Of a stretch of DNA of 64,000 nt, positions 37,550 through 50,800 are shown one piece after another. Position 1 is the stretch's first letter, and every line of letters starts with the position of its first letter. A program made the translations under genes and the position numbers. This stretch comes from UBA817 sp049889215 (lineage in GTDB: Bacteria; Margulisbacteria; Marinamargulisbacteria; UBA817): contig JBMHDV010000020.1 in assembly GCA_049889215.1 (NCBI GenBank), positions 1 to 64,000 on the forward strand, in the 5' to 3' direction. Under the pieces are notes generated by a model, which was not told where the DNA came from, made no database searches, and saw nothing but the letters and a program-made list of their open reading frames with translations.

Positions 37550-37889
37550 CAGACGTTGATGGCTCAGGAGCATCTTGCCCAGTTTCGTTAGGCACACCGC
37601 CTTCAAACTTCGCCATTGCATCCCTCAAATGTTTTGCATCATTAAACTGTTGCTTTTGCAATGTCTTCATAATCTGTTGATACTCTTGATTAATCATTTG
37701 CATGGACTCTTTTAAATCAGCCGCTCTGGACTCAATATCCACTTGCATTTGATTCATTTTTTCAGCGACCATGGCCTCATATTCCTTGGCTTGCTTATTC
37801 AATTTATGGTGCAAAATCACTTTAAAAATCGAATACACCAAATACGCGCCAACCAATACAGTAACAAAAATATTTGTGGATTCAGTCAT
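37533..37889 (-). CDS. Single-pass membrane protein with coiled coil
   Basis: 118 aa from ATG 37889. An N-terminal membrane helix (IFVTVLVGAYLVYSIFKVIL) is followed by a ~75-residue charged coiled coil (AMVAEKMNQMQVDIESRAAD, QMINQEYQQIMKTLQKQQF) and an acidic tail (SDDKTN). Similar in build, but not alignable by eye, to the 95-aa protein after the other giant. It overlaps both its neighbours (8 and 17 nt). No family recognised; a structural or tethering role is inference. Confidence 0.65.
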   Translation of the reverse strand: MTESTNIFVTVLVGAYLVYSIFKVILHHKLNKQAKEYEAMVAEKMNQMQVDIESRAADLKESMQMINQEYQQIMKTLQKQQFNDAKHLRDAMAKFEGGVPNETGQDAPEPSTSDDKTN

Positions 37890-38778
37890 GTTTATAGTTT
37901 AACGCAAGGCCCCCTCGCCGAACAATCTTTCGAAGCTGCCCATATTTAAATTGAGGCAACGCTTCGTTCAAATGATCAATAACAGCCGGTGTCCCTTGCT
38001 CTATTAAATGGGTCAACACTGCCTGAATAATAGCGTAAGGCAATTGATTCAATAGCCCAAACGCCTTTGGTAACGTACTTGCAACAATCAACTGATCAAA
38101 CACATGCACCACACTGGCCATGTGTGGTGCTGCATCATCAACAAAATCAAACAACGCACAATATACCCGAAACACCGCCACTTGAGACGAACGTTCAATT
38201 TTCTTTAAGGCTTGATATTGCGATGCAACACGCTCCAATACTGGCAACACGTCATCACTAGAAGGGGCTAACTGAACCAAAAGCTGCCGAAACTGTTTAA
38301 CATTAATGCGTTGTTTACACGCATGATCAACCAATACATCCAAGGACTCATACGTAGCCAACACTGAATCAATTCGAACACCATCAACCACCGAGGTTGT
38401 AACCATTGCCTTGGCCATGATATCGGATAAATTCAATACATCCTTCTCTTGAGCAATGGATTCAAAAAATCGCATCGCTGAAAACGGCAAGCCACGCAAC
38501 CATTGGCCCAGCAATACAGGATCAAAGCCATGCAATAAATGCATCTCTAGCATCACCTCTTCCGATAAAATATCAGCCAAAGTTAACTGGCATAGCTGTT
38601 CAGGTGTGATGAGTTGAACAAACTGAAACACAACATCGGATTGGTCACGTGATAAAAATAAAAACCGATAGACCACCAAAGGGTCCGTTAACATACCAGC
38701 ATCAATGGGCGCACCCTCTACAAAAGTTTCAACCAATGCCAACAACTTCAACCGTTGATCATACGTAAGGGGTTTCAT
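37882..38778 (-). CDS. Helical-repeat (HEAT-like) cytoplasmic protein
   Basis: 298 aa from ATG 38778 (MKPLTYDQRLKLLALVETFV); a start three codons earlier is possible. Nearly all-helical, with repeating helix pairs such as ADILSEEVMLEMHLLHGFDP and VFDQLIVASTLPKAFGLLNQ; no signal or membrane segment. The tone matches the helical gene at 60091-60645 on the other side of the giant gene. It lies 24 nt downstream of the giant stop, so probably in the same transcript. I do not recognise the family; a scaffold or chaperone for the giant protein is a guess. Confidence 0.65.
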   Translation of the reverse strand: MKPLTYDQRLKLLALVETFVEGAPIDAGMLTDPLVVYRFLFLSRDQSDVVFQFVQLITPEQLCQLTLADILSEEVMLEMHLLHGFDPVLLGQWLRGLPFSAMRFFESIAQEKDVLNLSDIMAKAMVTTSVVDGVRIDSVLATYESLDVLVDHACKQRINVKQFRQLLVQLAPSSDDVLPVLERVASQYQALKKIERSSQVAVFRVYCALFDFVDDAAPHMASVVHVFDQLIVASTLPKAFGLLNQLPYAIIQAVLTHLIEQGTPAVIDHLNEALPQFKYGQLRKIVRRGGLALNYKHD

Positions 38779-38802
38779 AGTTACCATTTTAAGTTGTTAA
38801 TG

Positions 38803-41800
38803 CTAAGAAATCCTAGCCTCATCTAAAATTTTCCGAACATCTTGATTAAATTGTTGTGGCGATTGATCCTTACAACCTTCCTTTACAAACTTTAATTGCT
38901 GTTTAAGATTTGGATGAACTTGTTCACCTCGACGTGCCGCATTAGTTACTTTCATATTTAACATTTGCTGAAAATTGGCATAGCCATTATCTGTTTGATC
39001 AACAAATAGGTTGGTCACTGAATTTGGATCAAGATCATGGGCTTTAAATAAATCGCGAACTGTTTTAGGACTTACTTTCTCCCCAACTGCTTCACGAATG
39101 CCCTCTTTTTTAATTTCCTCAACAAAACGCCCCTTTGGTTTAACATCATCTAAATCTTCTTTAATGGCTTTAAGCTTTTGACCCACATCACGATCCATGG
39201 GCGCATCAATAACGTCTTGTAAACGTTTCCCAAAGACACTCGTAAACGTCTCATTGGGCTCAAATTCATAGTTTTCCCCAGCTGGTTCCACCATAAAGTC
39301 ACTCATACTAGCAACAATGTTATCTTTCAATGTCTTATGAATGTCTGATTTAGCTTGAGCATCAACACCTTGACTTGCATCTTTAGCAGGCAGCGATGGC
39401 GCTTCATGTGTTGTCACCGTCGCACCATCTTTGGTTGGTAGCACTGGAGGATCAGAGTTAGGAACATTTCCATCCAATGCATTAAATACAACCTTCAACG
39501 TTGCTCGAGCCTTTGCAGGTTTGGCTTCTTTTGCCACAGCTCCCATGAGTTTAGGCAGCAACGCATCCATGCTTTCTTTCATTTTTGGATCCGTTGCATT
39601 CGCCAAATCCTTCATTTCTTTAGCAACTTGGTTCGTTGAATCATCCGAAACGTTGGCTTTATCTGGTGATGAATAGGCATTTTTAATTATCTTAGCCAAC
39701 CCATCATCTCCTAACGATTTTGCAACAGCATTCAAATCTGATGCACTCACATAGCCCTGCTCAACCGCCTTAGCCAATACCTTTACTTGCGTACTATTCC
39801 CTTTTATATCCTTTGCAATACTAGCTGAATTAAAATGAGGTGAAGAAACTAATTTTGGGTTTTTCACATAAGACATAGCCGCCAATGTAAGATCTGTATC
39901 ATCTGCCATATTTAAATGTGCACCTAGGTCAAATTCCTCATGTTTCCCAAATAGAAACTTACCAGGTTTTGTATTAGCAATCACATCACCTACTTTTTCA
40001 AGAAGGCTTTCATCATGGTTTCCACGCATAATACCAAGGGCTTGAGCCTCACCTGGCTTGCCGTTTTCTTGTAATAATTTTCGACTTAATGCCAACCCAA
40101 CATCCGGTTGTTTGCGGGATGATTTTACAATATTCGAATTCAAATCCTTTTTAAACTGATTGGTTTCCCAATTTGATGGTCCATTTGTTAGAGTGTCTGA
40201 TAGAGCTTCTGACCTAGTCTTTAAATGCCCTTGCGGCTGATGCATAATGGCCGTTTGCAATAAATTCAATCGTTGGTCATTTGATTTAATATTCGTAGAC
40301 GAGGATGCAGCATCTTTGGTTGGCAGCTCTGGCGCAACATCTTCATTAACACCTCCAGGATTTTCATGCAATGAATCAACCAAGCCAGTGGTCAAGTTGG
40401 TCATGGTCTCCTGCATTTTTCCAGGTACTCGGCTAAAGGTTGCATAGTTACGTAAATACGACGCACTATCTAACATTTTTTCCATGGTCCCTGTACTTAA
40501 ATGGTCATTTTCAGCCATCCCTTTTAATTGATCCGCCCCCAACGAGCTTGAGTACGAAGCCAAGGTGTATGAGTTATCTGTGCTACCCAAGAATTTATCC
40601 AACGCCGCCTGATGTTTAGGGTTGGCTGCCATTCGATTCATGGACTTTGTTAACTCGGTTTGCCTGCTACTACGAATCGCTACCATTTCTGGTTGGTACC
40701 CTTGAAAGTTATCTGATTCTGGGTTAGTTGGGTCCATCGATAGTAAAAATCGATTCAATTGAGCCATTGTATTGCTAGGGTTTAACATCGACTTTTGTGA
40801 ATTAAATCGACCCGAAAAGGTGTCATCAAACAACTGTTTTAAGCCAGGATCATCGGCAACGCGTTCAAACATCGCCCCCAAGATATTATCCTGAGTCGTT
40901 CGATCCTCCTCAGCCGGACCATCTCCTAAGTTTACAAATTTCTTTGCACTTTCAAGTCCTTTTTTTGCTGTTTCTAAAGTACTTAATGGTCTTGGATTTA
41001 GTTCTTTTAATGCATTCGAAAACTCCCCTGGATTCTTAACCAATAACTCACTCAATATTTCGGCTTTAACCTCCGTTGTTAATGTCTTGTCATCGATAAT
41101 TCCCGCCATTTCGGCTTGCAATTTTTCTTTCGATAACGACGCGAGTTTTTCTGATTTGGAATTCACCACATACGAAGTCTGAGCCATTTTTGACATGCTC
41201 CCCGTTGCGTACATGGCCGTCTTTTTGGCCTTTCGTAACGTCGTTGCCAAGGTCGTGGATTGTGTGGACTTAGTTGCCCGGCAATGCAACGCAACTCGCG
41301 ACTGCAATCGCTTAAAATCAGCTGGCGCCATATGATTGGCCAAAGTTCCAGCCGCACCATCTTGGGATGCAGGATCCAAGCCATACAACACATGCGCCAT
41401 ATGATCCAACGATCGATCAGACACCGGTAATTGGTGATCTGCACTCGTTAATAACGCCGCAACCGCGGTTTGACACATGGTTTGATTTAAGCCCGCTTTT
41501 TGTGAATCTGTTAACGAGCTATCCTTCTGAATGGTTTGTTGCAATCCTCTTAACCGAGCCAGTTGAATCGCATTTGAATTGGGCCCTTGAGAGCGAAAGG
41601 ATACCGGCAACTGGTCAATTAAACCAGCCAAAAAGTCTTGTTTATTCACACCATCAGGCAAGGCACTCAACGCTGTTTCAACATCTGCTTGAAAGGCCAG
41701 TTGCTGTTGATCGATTTGCGAGCTTGAGACAATACCTGTCCACGGTGCTGACAACTGGTTCATAACGGTTTGTGCTATTTGGCTCTGTTGAAACTCTGAT

Positions 41801-44800
41801 TTTACTTTTGGATCATCTACTGAATCGATAATCGTTTGCTGAACACCAATGGATGCTCCTTGAAATACTGTTTTGACAGTGTCAGCATCCATCCCCTTAA
41901 TCATATCCTTAATCATATCCTGCAAACATGTTTTAAACGACTGATCTGCAATGCCTGGGTGCTGCTTTTCCAATGCAGACATTAATTTAACCGCTGTTTG
42001 CGGATCAACATCCTGTTGTTGGCTAATGATATCATTCACCAATACCCGGGCTTGTGACTCATTCACCTTAGCTGAATCCGGCTGATCCAAATAGTCGTCC
42101 AATGGCTTCAATGCTTCTGGGGTTTGCAAATTACTTTCCATAACGTCCATTCGGTTTTGCAACACCCCTTCTTGCTGTCTAAGTAAAACATTAGCATTTT
42201 CAGTGGTTTCAGCCCTAGCCTCTTTTCGCACAGCTGTGTGCCACTGCCTCACATCCGAAGATAACCGATTTTGAAACTCTTGCCGAATACGAGTCTGTTG
42301 TTGTTCAGCAGTCTCACCCTTTTTAGGTTCGCTCGTATTGGGAGATAAAGCATCAACAAACGTTGAGGGTGTATTAAAATCATCTGTAACTAAAGAACCA
42401 ATAACACCTTCCCCAGCTCCATCACCACGACTCCCCACGGATTGAAGTTCTTGTGCATTGGCGTACCCTCTTACACACAGCGTTGTTTTAAGCGCGTTAA
42501 GAGAATCTTTTTTCTTTTCTAGAGCAGACTTGTTACTCTGCTTATACTGTTGTTTCGCTGTTCTTACTGCAAAAAACTTAGCAGCCTTCCTGCGTGTGGC
42601 CGAATCAAGATGTCTACCGGCCCAGCTTGTCCACTTTAAATCATCTGCCTTAATGTCACTGCCTGCCTGTTTTAGATTGTCATCATAAGTTTTTTGATCT
42701 TCTTCTTGGCGTGGAGCAATTTTTTGAATAATGTTTAAGATATTCTTGTTTTGATCCGTCGGGATGGCGTTAAAGTCGGCAAGGCCAATCATGGTGGTTA
42801 ATTCATCGTCTGACATCTCATCAATTTTGTCAGGGTCTTGCAACACCTCAGCGAGTGTTACCTGAGCAGTAACATTTGCACCAAATTGACCCAACCCTTG
42901 AGCCGCATTTCTAATCCTAGCTGCTTGCTCAGGGGCCTCTTTAATTTTACTCATTAATGCCTGATTAATGGCAGGTTTTGCCGAATCACCCATCAAGGCA
43001 GTCGCACTCAGCCCAAGGCTCAACCCAAGTAAATGTGCTTGAGTTTTTGCTGACATTTTTGGACCAGCAAAGCCCTTCTGCGAGGTTTCATCGGCCTTCT
43101 GTGGCAGCGCTGGCGCCGCAGTTTGAGCGGGCCTAGTTGGTAAAATAATATCACGAGCAAGATCCTGTATCGATGCTGGCATGGCGTCAAAAGACGTCAT
43201 AAACTCTAAATTATTCTGTTCTATCATGGCAAGCACAATGCCTTTTTCAAGCGATTCCCCAGCAGTTGCAAGATCACCCAATTCCTTAACCAAGGTATCA
43301 CTTTCTGAATTTTGATGCAGCTGATTTAATACCTTGGCCATCAACTTTGGGTTCTTGTTCCCTGCCTTACCTAACGCTTGCCAATCCATCGTACCATCGT
43401 CTTTTTTAAATGCATTAACAAAGCTCTCAGTAAACTGAGGTATTTCCTCTGGTGTGGTATTTTGGTCATATACATTGGCCAAAAGTGCAGCTGGATTATT
43501 CTGCCTTAATGCAGCAGCTATTTTGCCCGTAGGTTGCCCTGTTTGTGCAAGTGTCTTTAACTGACTGGGCGATAATGCTTGAACCACTTGCCCAAAGGGA
43601 TCTTTTCCCTTGGCTGTAAACATTCCTGGGGTTTCTGATTGCTCCATTGTTTTTGCTAAACTGAGCATGGCTGTATCTGACATTGCTTGAAAAGCTTCAG
43701 GCCGTGTTTGGGCTAGGGTACCAGTCAAGTCAATCAGCTCAGCATCATTATTGTTTTGAGCCAACTCGTTAACAGCAGATTCAACAAATGATGTGGCTGT
43801 ATCGGGTGGCAACGCTGCCAACACATGTTCCTGCGTATTTTTATCAAGTGCTTTAAATAAATTAAATTTGGGTGATGATCCACTAGCCGAAAGATCGCTC
43901 AACTGTTTCCCAAGTTCATTGTCTTGAGATAAATCAACGGCTTCTGTCATTAACATGGTGGCCAGTTCTGGGTTCTTTTGCAACCGCTTTAATGACCTAA
44001 GCGGTTTGCTTTTCAATAACTGTTGTTTTTTTGTTTGTGTTTGACGAATATTTTTTTCAAGTGCAACTTTCTGTTTATGTAATCGATTGAATTTTGTTTG
44101 ATTTCTTATCGTGGTCTTTTGTCCAAGCTTGGAATTAATTGACCGAAGCTCTTTATTTAAATCAACCAACTCCCTATTCAGACCGGCAACGGGGCTTTGT
44201 GTATTGAGGGCATCCTTTTTATCCGCAATGAGCTGTTGTTTGTTTGCTTTATTTTCTTTAATCGCTGTTTCAGTTTCAGCTTTTTTGTTTTTTAATTCAG
44301 CTAATCTATTTTTTAACTCAGTTAATTTATTCTTATTGTTTGGCAATTTCAATAGCGGGTTCATTAATTGTTTATTTATTGATGAAATCTCTTTTTTTGA
44401 ACCAGCCAAATCCTTATTTAAACCAACCAATGCTTGATCCAATCTCGCAATCTGTTTATTGTCCTCTTTCACGGTAGCTTTTGCTGTACTAAGGTCCCCT
44501 TTATGCTCTGCAAACATTGTTGTATTCGTTAAAAGATCCACAACCTGCGATGCATTATTTTTATGACTAAATAAAAGCTGAAGTTGTGCATCCGATGCAT
44601 TGGCCATTACAGCATCCAACCCTTCGGCAGTCATATTTGTTGGAAAGTCTTCAGGTTTCCCATCAATAACAGCTTTCATGGCCGTTGCTTCAAGTTGTTT
44701 ATCTTCGGGCAACACCTGAATTAAATCCGACAAGGTTTGTTCTGGAATCTTATGTTCTGCAATCATACTCAATATGTTTTTCTTTAAAAACGGTTGTAAC

Positions 44801-47800
44801 TTTGCGTTTAGGGCTTTATTTTCTGGTGTTGATACGGTTACTTTATCGTCCTTACTCGGCAATGCCGGTGCATCACCTTCAGTTGTTGTTACTTGCCCAT
44901 CCTGACTCGGCAATTCCGGAGCACCACCCTCAGTTGTTGTTACTTGCCCATCCTGACTCGACGATGGAAGTAGTTTCACAGCCAAGTTCATCTTCTCTTC
45001 ATCAGAAAATTTATCAAAGTTTTGTTCCACGGCGTTCTGCAAATTGGTAGGGTTACCACCAACCAATTCGTTAAATGAAGCCGAATCCAAACGTGCCAAC
45101 GTACCCAATACTCGCAAGTCCTTGTCATTTAAATTACCTGCTTCAAGTTTTTCACCCATTTGTTTTTTGATAGTGCCTTTTAATTGTTTTAAAGGTTCAT
45201 CCATTTTTGCATGCCCTAAAATATCAGAATCCATTTGGCTTGAATGGGACAAGACCTCACATAACACAGCCTGGGCTTGCAATGGTGTGGTGGTCTTTTC
45301 TTTTTGAAACGTTTGAATGGTATGTAACATATCTTGCAAGTTAGCCAAGTCTTGTGAATGCTCATCAACACCTGATTGCTGTTCCTGCTTAAACTCCTCA
45401 ATCCCCACTCGAATCATCATTTTAAGGTCCTGTATCGCAGTATTTAGTGTTTTTTCATCTTCCAATGGAGATGGATTGTTGTCTGTTTTTTCAAAAAGAT
45501 GACGAAACTCTTGCCGAGCAGTTGCAACCGCAACACGGTCCGATCCAACGGCAGAGTTTTTATGCACTGTTTGAATAATATCCAGAGGAACATCAATCCC
45601 TTCCCGCGACACTTGCGTCATATCCGCTAAAAACTCAGGATGGTTGTTAATATGCCCACCAACCATTTTAGAAAATTCTGTATCTTTACCTTCTGCTTGT
45701 CGCAATAACCCTTGCATCAACTGATGCGCAATGGGACGTTCCTTATTAAATTTACCCGAAGGCAATGTCTCATGGATCATATCTAACACCATCAGTGGGT
45801 TTTTTACATCGTTTTTCTGCATCGTTTGAACAGCTTGTGCAAAATCTTGTAAAAAATCTTTAGATAAAGTTCCTTCATCTTGTTTAGATTCTATTAATGA
45901 TTGCAATTCCTTCATGGCCTGAAACTCATCCAACGGTTTCCCCTGCTCTGATTTCATTGCAGCCACCACAGCTTTACAGCTATTATAATTTGGTTTTTTT
46001 GGTGCGGCTGTTGTTGCTGGTGTTGTTGCTGGTGTTGGTGATGACACTTCAGTTTTAGGTGGCACAGCATCACCTTTTAGGGTTGGGAACTGGGCATCAA
46101 GTTCTTTTAAATGTTCTTTTCTTTTGCGAAGTTCGTTCGTTAAATTCTTTAATTGTCTTTTTGCTAGACGCAAGGATCGTCCTTTGCTTTTGTTCTTATT
46201 GTTTATGTTCTTTCCTCTGGTTTCTGTACCGACTTGGGGTGTCAATTGGCGTATGATTCCTTCTTCGTTCTGTATTTTAGATTCTAAATGTTCAATCATT
46301 CTTGTTATCTGACCACGTTTAAATTGCGCATCTGATAACTGCTCACTTCCAGACGACGGAGTCACTTGTTGTAAAGACTCAGACTCAAACTTTGCTTCTG
46401 TTCGTCTAAGTTCATTTTCTTTTTGAGCAATTACATCTGTTTCCCCTCTTAGCACTGTCTGTGCTTTCGCTAAGCCTTTTCTTGCTACATCAACCTTATA
46501 ATTTAAAGACCGTAACGCAGTCTTATTCTCACCAATCTGTTGGTTAAAGCCGTCTATTTGTTGCTCAAGACCTTGTATTTTCTTTTCTAAGCCTTCAATG
46601 CCTGGGTGTGGTTCTTTAGGTGCGGATGCCAAGTTATTAATCTCGGCTTCTGTTTGTTTAATTTCTTTGTCCAAATCCCTGGCACTATTTAATAAGGTTT
46701 CAAACGCTTGTCTTTGTTCTACCTTATCATCTCCACTCAAATCGATAACTTGACCATTTACCGTACCATCATTATATGTTTCATCATAAGTTATATCCTC
46801 AAGTTTGGATGGCACTGGATAAACACCAACTTGTTTTCCAATGTCTGCAAGTGTAGATTTTAAAAGTGAAACTTTGGCCCCCAATTCGTTTTTCTTTTCT
46901 GTAAACTGTGCCGTCTTCAATCCTTCAATCTCAGCTTTTAAGGTAGAAATTAACTTACCAGCAATTGTTTTCTTCCCTTCAAGCTTAGCGGTTTCTGCTT
47001 TATTGTCATCCACCTTCGCCTGTGCTGCACCCAGGTCTGATTTCGCATCATTCACAGCCTGTTGTTTTGATGCAGCTGCTGTTTTTGAGGCCTTAATATC
47101 ACGTTTCAATTGCTCCAATACATTTGTTTGGCGCTCATTCAATCCTGTTTTCTGTGACTCTTTTTGCGGATCCGTTTGTGTAACTTCTTTCGGGGGAGTC
47201 ATATTTGTTGATTGTTCCACTTTGGTATCTGGTTTTTGTTGACCAGCCTTGCTGTCGGGATTAATATTACCAACTGGTTTTCCACCACCAACACCGTCCA
47301 CTCGATTATCGCCTTTGGACGTGTCCACTTTCGCATTGGTATCAATTTGATCTTGCTTGACAGGCAATGCTTGAGCGGAACTTAACCCCTTCACCACGGT
47401 CTCAATCAAGTTATAGATATGTTGTTTATCCACTGGTTTCACATTGTTATCAGGATCGGTTTGTGTTACTTGGCCAGTGGTTTCTTTGGCTGTATTTTTT
47501 AAAAATTGGTCCCCAGCACTTTTGGTCACCTTTAAACTAGCACTCAACTGCGATGCCTTAATTTCAGGGATGTCTTTATCTTTAGCAATATCAATACCGG
47601 CAGCACTTAAAAAGTCCCGAACAACACCCGCAGCCTCACTGCCCTTGGCAGCATTTGCAGACTCTATAATCCGCTTTACAATAGCATCCGATTCATCAAA
47701 ATTAATAGATTCTGGTTTACCTGTAAGCGCCTCGTCCACTGGAACATGACTTCCGGTATCCTCCAAACCAGCAAGACGTGCAACGGTTGATAGCAACCCT

Positions 47801-50800
47801 GCTGCAACTTTACTCTCCAACGCCTCACGGGTATTTCCACCACCAGCACCACCACCACCACCAGCACCGCCACTGGATGCCTGTTGAATATTTAACTGCT
47901 GCGTTGCATGCGAACCAGTCGCAACAGCTGGGCCTGTGCCAGCACCGCCACCCGCTTTTTCTAAAGGCGAATCACCTTTTCCATTTGGTATCGGTTGACT
48001 AGCAGGGCTGACTGCCCCTGAATTACTGCTTGAAGTTGTTGTGGTACCAACCGTACTGTTGGCTGTCGTTCCGCCTTGGTTACCCGCAGTAGTTACAGTG
48101 CCAGTTACACTGTCACCACCAGTATCGCCACCACCACCACCAGCTTCAGACCCTTGGATAGCCCCCGTTGAGGTTAACCCTGTCGCACCTGAACTTACGG
48201 CACCACCTGTCATTGCCACCCCATTAGGAGTAGAGTTACCACCAACCTTTTGTTGACTTGCAGACATTTCACCTTCAACGCCCCCTTTACCAACTCCTAG
48301 TGTAGCTGCTGGGGTTCCTTTGCCAGCGGCTGCCGCAACTTTTTCAGCACCACTTTTTGCGTTATGTTCACCAGGTGTAACTGCCCCACCGCCAGATCCA
48401 TTCTGACCTTTAGCACCTGATGGTATGGCGATGCCGTTCTGTGCCGCTTTCTCCTCTGCTTTCGCCTTAGCCATCGATTCTTTATCTTTTTTAACAGTAT
48501 CAGCAAGCGCCTTATTTGATTTTTTCAATTCATTTAAACGCTCTCCGGTTGCAGCCATCTCTTTTTCTTTTTTTTCTAATTGTTGTTCCAAGTCACTGAT
48601 ATCGACGTCTAATTGAAAACTTTCGTCATCCAACTGATCCATTTCTTCACTGCTTAGTTGTGCCCCCCCCCCGCTTTCCTCAAGTTCTTTAACAGCTTTC
48701 TCGTTCTCTTTACGTTCATTAACCGCTTCTTCAAGTGCTTTTGTTCGATTTAAAATATCTTTTTTCTTATTTTTTATCTTTTTTTCTAGTTTTTCATCTA
48801 CCGGCCCACCAGCATCAAGTACGGCCATAATACCAGCCGCTTTATCCATTTGCTCTTTTACAAGCTTTCCTGTTTCTTTAATCACTTCATCCACTGTCAT
48901 GCCTCTATCAATCATCCCCTTCATTTCAGGAGGCAGTTTTCGTTTAATCTTCATGACTTCACTATCATTCAAGGCTTTATTCATTTCTTGAAATACTTGA
49001 TTTGAAGCGACACGTGAAAATCGTATTGCAGATCCACCACTCTTTTTAATTTGAGGATTCCTATTCAACTCCATAATAATATCCTGAATCTGATTTTTTG
49101 ATTCAGCATCCACTCTACTTAAAAAGCCACCCTTACCCGTAACAGTATCTTCAATTAATTTTGCTGCCTTGGAATCTGGTTTAACCCCATACATCTTAAT
49201 GAGTTCCTTAACCACTATTGTTTTTTGTCTTTCTTTAGTCCCGGCTTTTGCATCCATTAATAAATGCTGACCAGCTTGCAATTCCATTGCAAGCTCAGCT
49301 GCATCACCCGCTTTTTTTCTTTCTTTTTTTCTATCAAATTCTGGCCGTTGAGCAATATAATCTTTTAATTGATTTTTATCTTCTTCAAGGGCTTTTCGAA
49401 TATCTTCCTCAGCTGTCTTTGATTCTCTCAGTTCTTTTTGCTTCTCCAGCATTTCTGGTGTTGGCTGACTGCCCGCGTCCTGCTTTTTATCTATTTCAGC
49501 CTGCCTAGCTTTCTTTTCTGCAATCTTCGCTTTTAAGGCGTCCACCTCTGAGCCTTGAAGTTTTAATTGCTCGTCAATTTCTCCAGCTTTCGCCTGTCCC
49601 TGTTTTAACCGCTGCTTATCATCCCTAAATTTATGCTGTGCAACTTGTCGCTTCTTGACTAACTCCTTTAATGCAGCAGAATTACCGGCACCTTTACCCG
49701 CAACGGCAGACACCGCCGCTTCTGGTCGTGACTCTGTTGCACCACCACCGCCAGCACTACCCAACGCATCTAAATTTCTTAATAATTCATTCTCACTGGC
49801 CTCTGCTGCAGCATCAGATCCAACCTCGGTACTTTCATTCGGTGGCACCGTTAAGTCAACACCCAATTTTCCACCCAGCTCATGAATTCGTTGCTTCTTC
49901 TCTTTATCATCTCCGGCATCCCTTAATGCCGTCTCTAAGCTTTCTTGCAAGGTATTGGTATCACCACCACTCAAAGATTGCATCACATCTGTAATGGCCT
50001 TTTCTTCTTTCTTATTTAATACGCCAACACCCATTTTCTTTTGAGGATCGCCTGTGGCATACAATTCTGTCATGCTTGCCATCAAATTTCTTTTTTCATT
50101 AGCATCAGATCCAGCAGCCCCATTTTTTATGTCATTGTTTAAATCAGACAACTGCCGGGTTAACCCCGTTTTATTATTTTTCAATTTATGATTCAAGCGT
50201 GAACGCATGTCAGGCAACCCTCTTGCCCGTAAATTGGCCACCTGGCGTGCCGCATCAGGGCTGGTTAATAATTGTCGAAAATTTTCTTGGGTAGCCACGT
50301 TAAAGTCCTGCAAATTCTCTGATTCTTCCGGGCTACCACTATCCAACATGGCCCGAACCACTTTTGCACCACCGGCTTGGCTAACTTTATCTAAAAATCC
50401 CAATAATTTACTTGGGTCACTTTCTTCCATAAAAACGTCCATCACATTTTCCATATTGGCCGCTGCATTATCGGGCATATTGGCAATCACACCAGCCGCT
50501 AGACCTTGCATTTCAGGGCTATCATCGGACATTAATTCCTGCAACATCTCAGTAGCAATGCTGGGGTCTAAACCATTGGAATTTATCTGAGCACGAGCAT
50601 TAATATCACTTAATACCTTGGCAACCAACTTGGGGTTTTTTGCCAAAAATTCACGCCGTTTTTTTGCAGACTCACCAGAGTCATCTTCATCAGCATGTTG
50701 GGCAAACAAGGCCATGGCCACGGCATTTTCCTTAACACGCTCCGCACGTTCTTGGGCAATCTCTTTGCTTGTCACAGCGTTTCTTTGCCCAAAGTACGCC

